64,000 nt of DNA from Actinomycetota bacterium. Its GTDB lineage: Bacteria > Actinomycetota > Actinomycetes > S36-B12. Below the pieces are notes generated by a model that saw only the letters and a program-made list of their open reading frames with translations, was not told where the DNA came from and ran no database searches. Both the position numbers and the translations under genes were made by a program. The DNA lies in contig JADKGE010000003.1 of the NCBI GenBank assembly GCA_016717115.1, forward strand, positions 248,001 to 312,000. The letters run 5' to 3'. This document shows, piece after piece, positions 61,706 through 64,000 of the stretch; the stretch's first letter is position 1; each line of letters begins with the position of its first letter.

Positions 61706-62206
61706 ATGAAGGTCGCGACCGTTGGCGGAGTTGTCCGGTCCTACCGGAGAGCCTCCGGCATCAGCCAGAAGGATCTCGCCTCGATGGTGGGCATCTCCCG
61801 GGCCACCCTGAACTACCTCGAGAGCGGCCGCGACATCGAGATCGGTGCCGGCAAGTTGCTGGCCCTCCTCGACGTCCTTGGCGTCCCCTTCGCCATCCCC
61901 GGTGAGGTGGACCACAAGCACGACGATGCCACGTTGAACAAGGCGATCAAGGGGATCACCGGCAAAGGCGGCAAGAAGCTGCCTCGCAAGGTTCTCGTCG
62001 AGGCACTGACCACCGGACGACTGCCGATCGGTTACGAATCCCAGATCGAGCAGCTGCTGGACACGGCTCCGGAGGCGTCGATCCTGGCGGTGGTCCGCGC
62101 CGTTTCCGCCTCGTCGAGCGTCTCGCCGATGGCCGTCTGGAAGAACGGGCGCAGCCTCGCGAAGGCCGTCGGATCGACGAGGAAGGGATGGATCCAGACC
62201 GGGTGA
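61706..62206 (+). CDS. XRE-family transcriptional regulator
   Basis: 166-residue regulator with an N-terminal HTH (VVRSYRRASGISQKDLASMVGISRATLNYLESGRDIEIGAGKLLALLDVLG, about 9-60) similar to HipB-like antitoxins, followed by a 100-residue C-terminal domain of unknown fold with a basic KGITGKGGKKLPRKVL stretch. No HipA-type toxin gene follows. The inverted and direct repeats immediately downstream could be its operator for a neighbouring small ORF. Confidence 0.75.
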   Translation: MKVATVGGVVRSYRRASGISQKDLASMVGISRATLNYLESGRDIEIGAGKLLALLDVLGVPFAIPGEVDHKHDDATLNKAIKGITGKGGKKLPRKVLVEALTTGRLPIGYESQIEQLLDTAPEASILAVVRAVSASSSVSPMAVWKNGRSLAKAVGSTRKGWIQTG

Positions 62207-62207
62207 T

Positions 62208-62247
62208 GTGAGACATACTTGACGTCTTTCTGAGACACGTGTCAAGT
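62208..62247. promoter_or_regulatory. Repeat cluster downstream of the XRE gene
   Basis: ACTTGAC (62217-62223) and GTCAAGT (62241-62247) are exact inverted copies, and GAGACA occurs twice in direct orientation (62210 and 62232) beside them. The cluster lies in an AT-rich stretch just before a 40-codon reading frame and may be an operator-promoter for it, or for cspA further on. Confidence 0.35.
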
Positions 62248-62286
62248 GTATTTGATATTGGCGGCCATCCGACGTATCGTGGACGC

Positions 62287-62409
62287 ATGATCAAGTCAGG
62301 AATGCACACCATCGTCAGTGGTATTTCACGGTTCTTGGACCTCATGCCGGAGCCCTTGGTGCTTCGCGCAATGACCGTCCAGGAGCCCTCCAGCCGCGCC
62401 GGCCGTTAG
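62287..62409 (+). CDS. Possible 40-residue small protein
   Basis: A 40-codon frame starts with ATG 62287 (MIKSGMHTIVSGISRFLDLM) and ends in a Ser/Arg/Gly-rich tail. Its first half could form an amphipathic helix. There is no clear ribosome site and no family match, but the frame directly follows the repeat cluster and is in the only AT-rich stretch of this region. Coding status is uncertain. Confidence 0.3.
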   Translation: MIKSGMHTIVSGISRFLDLMPEPLVLRAMTVQEPSSRAGR

Positions 62410-62519
62410 GGGCAGGGCGAAACTCGGGAAGGCAATTTTCCGGGGGGTGGTGACGCGGGGCCACGTTTGCCGCTATTGTTAGCGTCAGCAAGGCCACATC
62501 ATCACCGCAGTTCGAAGAT

Positions 62520-62539
62520 GCCCGCCTGTGAAGGCGGGC
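62520..62539 (+). other. Hairpin with GTGA tetraloop in the cspA leader
   Basis: GCCCGCCT-GTGA-AGGCGGGC (62520-62539) is a perfect 8-bp stem with a GNRA tetraloop, followed by TTCGTCCTTTCTG. It stands 106 bases before the cold shock protein start and resembles an intrinsic terminator or leader attenuator. It could end transcription from upstream or regulate cspA. Confidence 0.5.
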
Positions 62540-62645
62540 TTCGTCCTTTCTGAGCACGTTTGCAGATGCGAGAACGACGGGTTGACTGGGTCGGCTGTGC
62601 CGGGCATCCGTCCGACACCCGCGTTACGCAAGGAGAATTTGCATC

Positions 62646-62849
62646 ATGGCTCAGGGAACCGTCAAGTGGTTCAACGCCGAAAAGGGTTTCGGCTTCATCG
62701 CTCAGGCTGATGGTGGTCCGGACGTGTTCGTCCACTACTCGGCGATCGACTCGAGCGGCTACCGCTCGCTGGACGAGAACCAGGCCGTTGAGTACGACAT
62801 CACGCAGGGCCCGAAGGGCCCGCAGGCCGAGAAGGTCCGCGTTATCTAG
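62646..62849 (+). CDS. cspA: Cold shock protein (CspA family)
   Basis: 67-residue single-domain RNA chaperone. RNP1 (KGFGFI) and RNP2 (VFVHYSAI) are intact in MAQGTVKWFNAEKGFGFIAQADGG. It binds single-stranded RNA/DNA and melts secondary structure. The ATG is preceded by AAGGAGAATTTGCATC. A leader of more than 100 bases with the hairpin at 62520 is likely, and cspA leaders are often temperature-responsive. Confidence 0.95.
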   Translation: MAQGTVKWFNAEKGFGFIAQADGGPDVFVHYSAIDSSGYRSLDENQAVEYDITQGPKGPQAEKVRVI

Positions 62850-62859
62850 TCAGGCCGTC

Positions 62860-62903
62860 GAAGCCTGGGGAACCGTGCCGCAAGGCGCGGGACCCCAGGC
62901 TTC
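62860..62903. terminator. Bidirectional terminator between cspA and the LtrA-like gene
   Basis: GAAGCCTGGGG (62860-62870) and CCCCAGGCTTC (62893-62903) form a perfect 11-bp stem; the loop contains a GCC-GCAA-GGC mini-hairpin with a GNRA loop. It lies between the cspA stop and the stop of the convergent gene. Confidence 0.75.
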
Positions 62904-62904
62904 T

Positions 62905-64000
62905 TCATGTCCCCGATCGGACGGGTGAGCTCTGCTTGTCGGTCCACACGGCGAGGACGGCATTGCCGATGACCACCGCGGCGCACACGCCAACCACGAT
63001 GAGCACCTCCTCCTCGCCCCCCCGTGGCAGGACCAGTCCGACGGCCAGGATGACGACTCCGGAGGCGGCCTCGACCCAGCCGGCCAGGCCCAGTCGACCC
63101 TTCGTCGAGTAGCGAAGCAGCGCGAAGGAGACCAGGACGGTGGCCACGCAGGCTACGAAGTACGTCAGCGCCCCCTCGCCGAGCTCGGCGCCCTCCTGCG
63201 CGGTGAGGAGGATGAGGATGTCCAGGGTGCCACCGATCCCGAAGACCAGGGTCAGGTGCCCGAGCAGCGTCAGTCGCCAGCGCACGAGGGCGAGATCGGT
63301 GTCCTGCGCGAACGTGCCATCGAAGTAGATCCACCACAGGGCGAAGGTCAGGAGGAACATCAGCGCGAACAGGTCACTGCGCGGGATGGATCCCGTCGCG
63401 TGCAGGGTCGTGACCAGTTGTGCGAAACCCTCGCCCAGGATGATGAGCACGAACAGGCCGAGGCGCTCGCGGAGGTGATCGAGCCGCAGTTGCGATCGTT
63501 GCTGCCATGCCGCGTACTCGCGCACGAGGATGGGGACCATGCTCACGGCGACGGCCGCGAGGAGGAAGCCGATCGATCGGATGTTGTCGGCGAATGCTCC
63601 GATCCAGCAGATGACGGCCGCCAGGCCGATCGGGACGACGGCCCCGAGCCGGACCGGTGTCCGCGTCGTGTGCGCCCCCCGCAGGATCAGGAGCGCCAGC
63701 AGGGCGAGCGCCACGCCGTAGGCCACGAGCCCGGCGCGGCCGCTGACACCATGCTCCTGGTCGACCGCCAGCGCGGCCACGATGACCGCAGCCATCTGAA
63801 CCACAAGCACGAGGCGGCGCAGGGTGTCCTGGCCGGGAAAGACATTGTTGTACAGAGTCGTGAGGAACCACACCCACGCCAGGGCCGTCATGCAGGCCAC
63901 CGCCAGCAGGGCACTGGTGAACGACGGCTGACGGAGGAAGAAGTCATTGGTCAGGCTCACCGCCGCGACGACGACAAGGTCGTAGAAGAGCTCGAACCAG
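62905..64000 (-). CDS. Low temperature requirement protein A-like membrane protein (N-terminus beyond window)
   Basis: Membrane protein of the LtrA family with about ten helices. The window end still reads in frame as WFELFYDLVVVAAVSLTNDFFL, the N-terminal family motif, so the gene continues past base 64000; the apparent GTG start at 63960 is internal. RERLGLFVLIILGEGFAQLV and FALWWIYFDGTFA are further LtrA hallmarks. Function in the family is poorly defined; in Listeria it is linked to growth at low temperature. It is convergent with cspA. Confidence 0.85.
   Translation of the reverse strand, partial: WFELFYDLVVVAAVSLTNDFFLRQPSFTSALLAVACMTALAWVWFLTTLYNNVFPGQDTLRRLVLVVQMAAVIVAALAVDQEHGVSGRAGLVAYGVALALLALLILRGAHTTRTPVRLGAVVPIGLAAVICWIGAFADNIRSIGFLLAAVAVSMVPILVREYAAWQQRSQLRLDHLRERLGLFVLIILGEGFAQLVTTLHATGSIPRSDLFALMFLLTFALWWIYFDGTFAQDTDLALVRWRLTLLGHLTLVFGIGGTLDILILLTAQEGAELGEGALTYFVACVATVLVSFALLRYSTKGRLGLAGWVEAASGVVILAVGLVLPRGGEEEVLIVVGVCAAVVIGNAVLAVWTDKQSSPVRSGT

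Overview
The window comes from a high-GC bacterium, almost certainly an actinomycete. Codons strongly prefer G or C at the third position, GTG starts are frequent, many genes are joined by 4-base GTGA/ATGA overlaps, and several families are typical of actinobacteria: a subtilisin-inhibitor-like protein, a LolA-like protein with an ABC exporter, PspC/LiaF with a NarL-type two-component system, an Abhydrolase_9 membrane hydrolase and MmpL. I cannot name the genus. No rRNA, tRNA or CRISPR array was seen.

Layout. (1) 1-11.7 kb is a catabolic island: a class II aldolase/short-chain dehydrogenase fusion, a ribose-type ABC importer, a methylthioribose-kinase-like enzyme, a RuBisCO-like protein, a two-subunit transketolase, a cupin and an LsrF-like class I aldolase. 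The parts fit import and phosphorylation of a 5-modified pentose (5-methylthioribose or 5-deoxyribose) and its cleavage to triose phosphate, but this combination is not one I can match to a described pathway. A divergent promoter at about 10.2-10.35 kb carries a perfect 15-bp inverted repeat made of GntR-like half sites. (2) 11.7-21.3 kb: a secreted protease inhibitor, a LolA-like/ABC-2 exporter operon, a diguanylate cyclase, an HTH protein, a membrane protein and a secreted beta-propeller phosphoesterase. (3) 21.4-25.4 kb: an SsuABC/TauABC-type importer divergent from a 2-oxoglutarate/Fe(II) oxygenase. (4) 25.5-28.6 kb: a single protein fusing a 14-TM MFS transporter, a cyclic-nucleotide-binding domain and a patatin phospholipase. 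(5) 28.7-36.5 kb: small membrane and acetyltransferase genes, a MaoC/FabG pair, a PemK-like protein, an SDR, a MarR-regulated drug exporter and a ThDP enzyme. (6) 36.5-40.3 kb: an FlK-like thioesterase coupled to an orphan phage-tail-tube-like protein, a PaaI-like thioesterase, a potassium channel, a 37-residue acidic peptide overlapping a peptidoglycan-binding protein, and a repeat lipoprotein-type secreted protein. (7) 40.4-46.9 kb: bifunctional PutA with a divergent PAS-AraC regulator, a frameshifted CoA-disulfide reductase/rhodanese behind a CsoR/CstR-like operator, and a TMEM175-like channel. (8) 46.9-48.2 kb: an IS1111-type insertion sequence. (9) 48.3-57 kb: an MmpL-TetR operon with a perfect operator palindrome, small secreted proteins, an Abhydrolase_9 protein, OsmC, a polysaccharide deacetylase and an alpha/beta hydrolase. 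(10) 57-64 kb: a PspC/LiaF-like envelope-stress locus with divergent PspC-kinase and NarL regulator, a quinone oxidoreductase, an XRE regulator, cold shock protein and an LtrA-like membrane protein cut by the window end.

Most transcription units are delimited by strong GC-rich hairpins, which are listed. Functions are read from sequence motifs and recall of families; no database search was possible.
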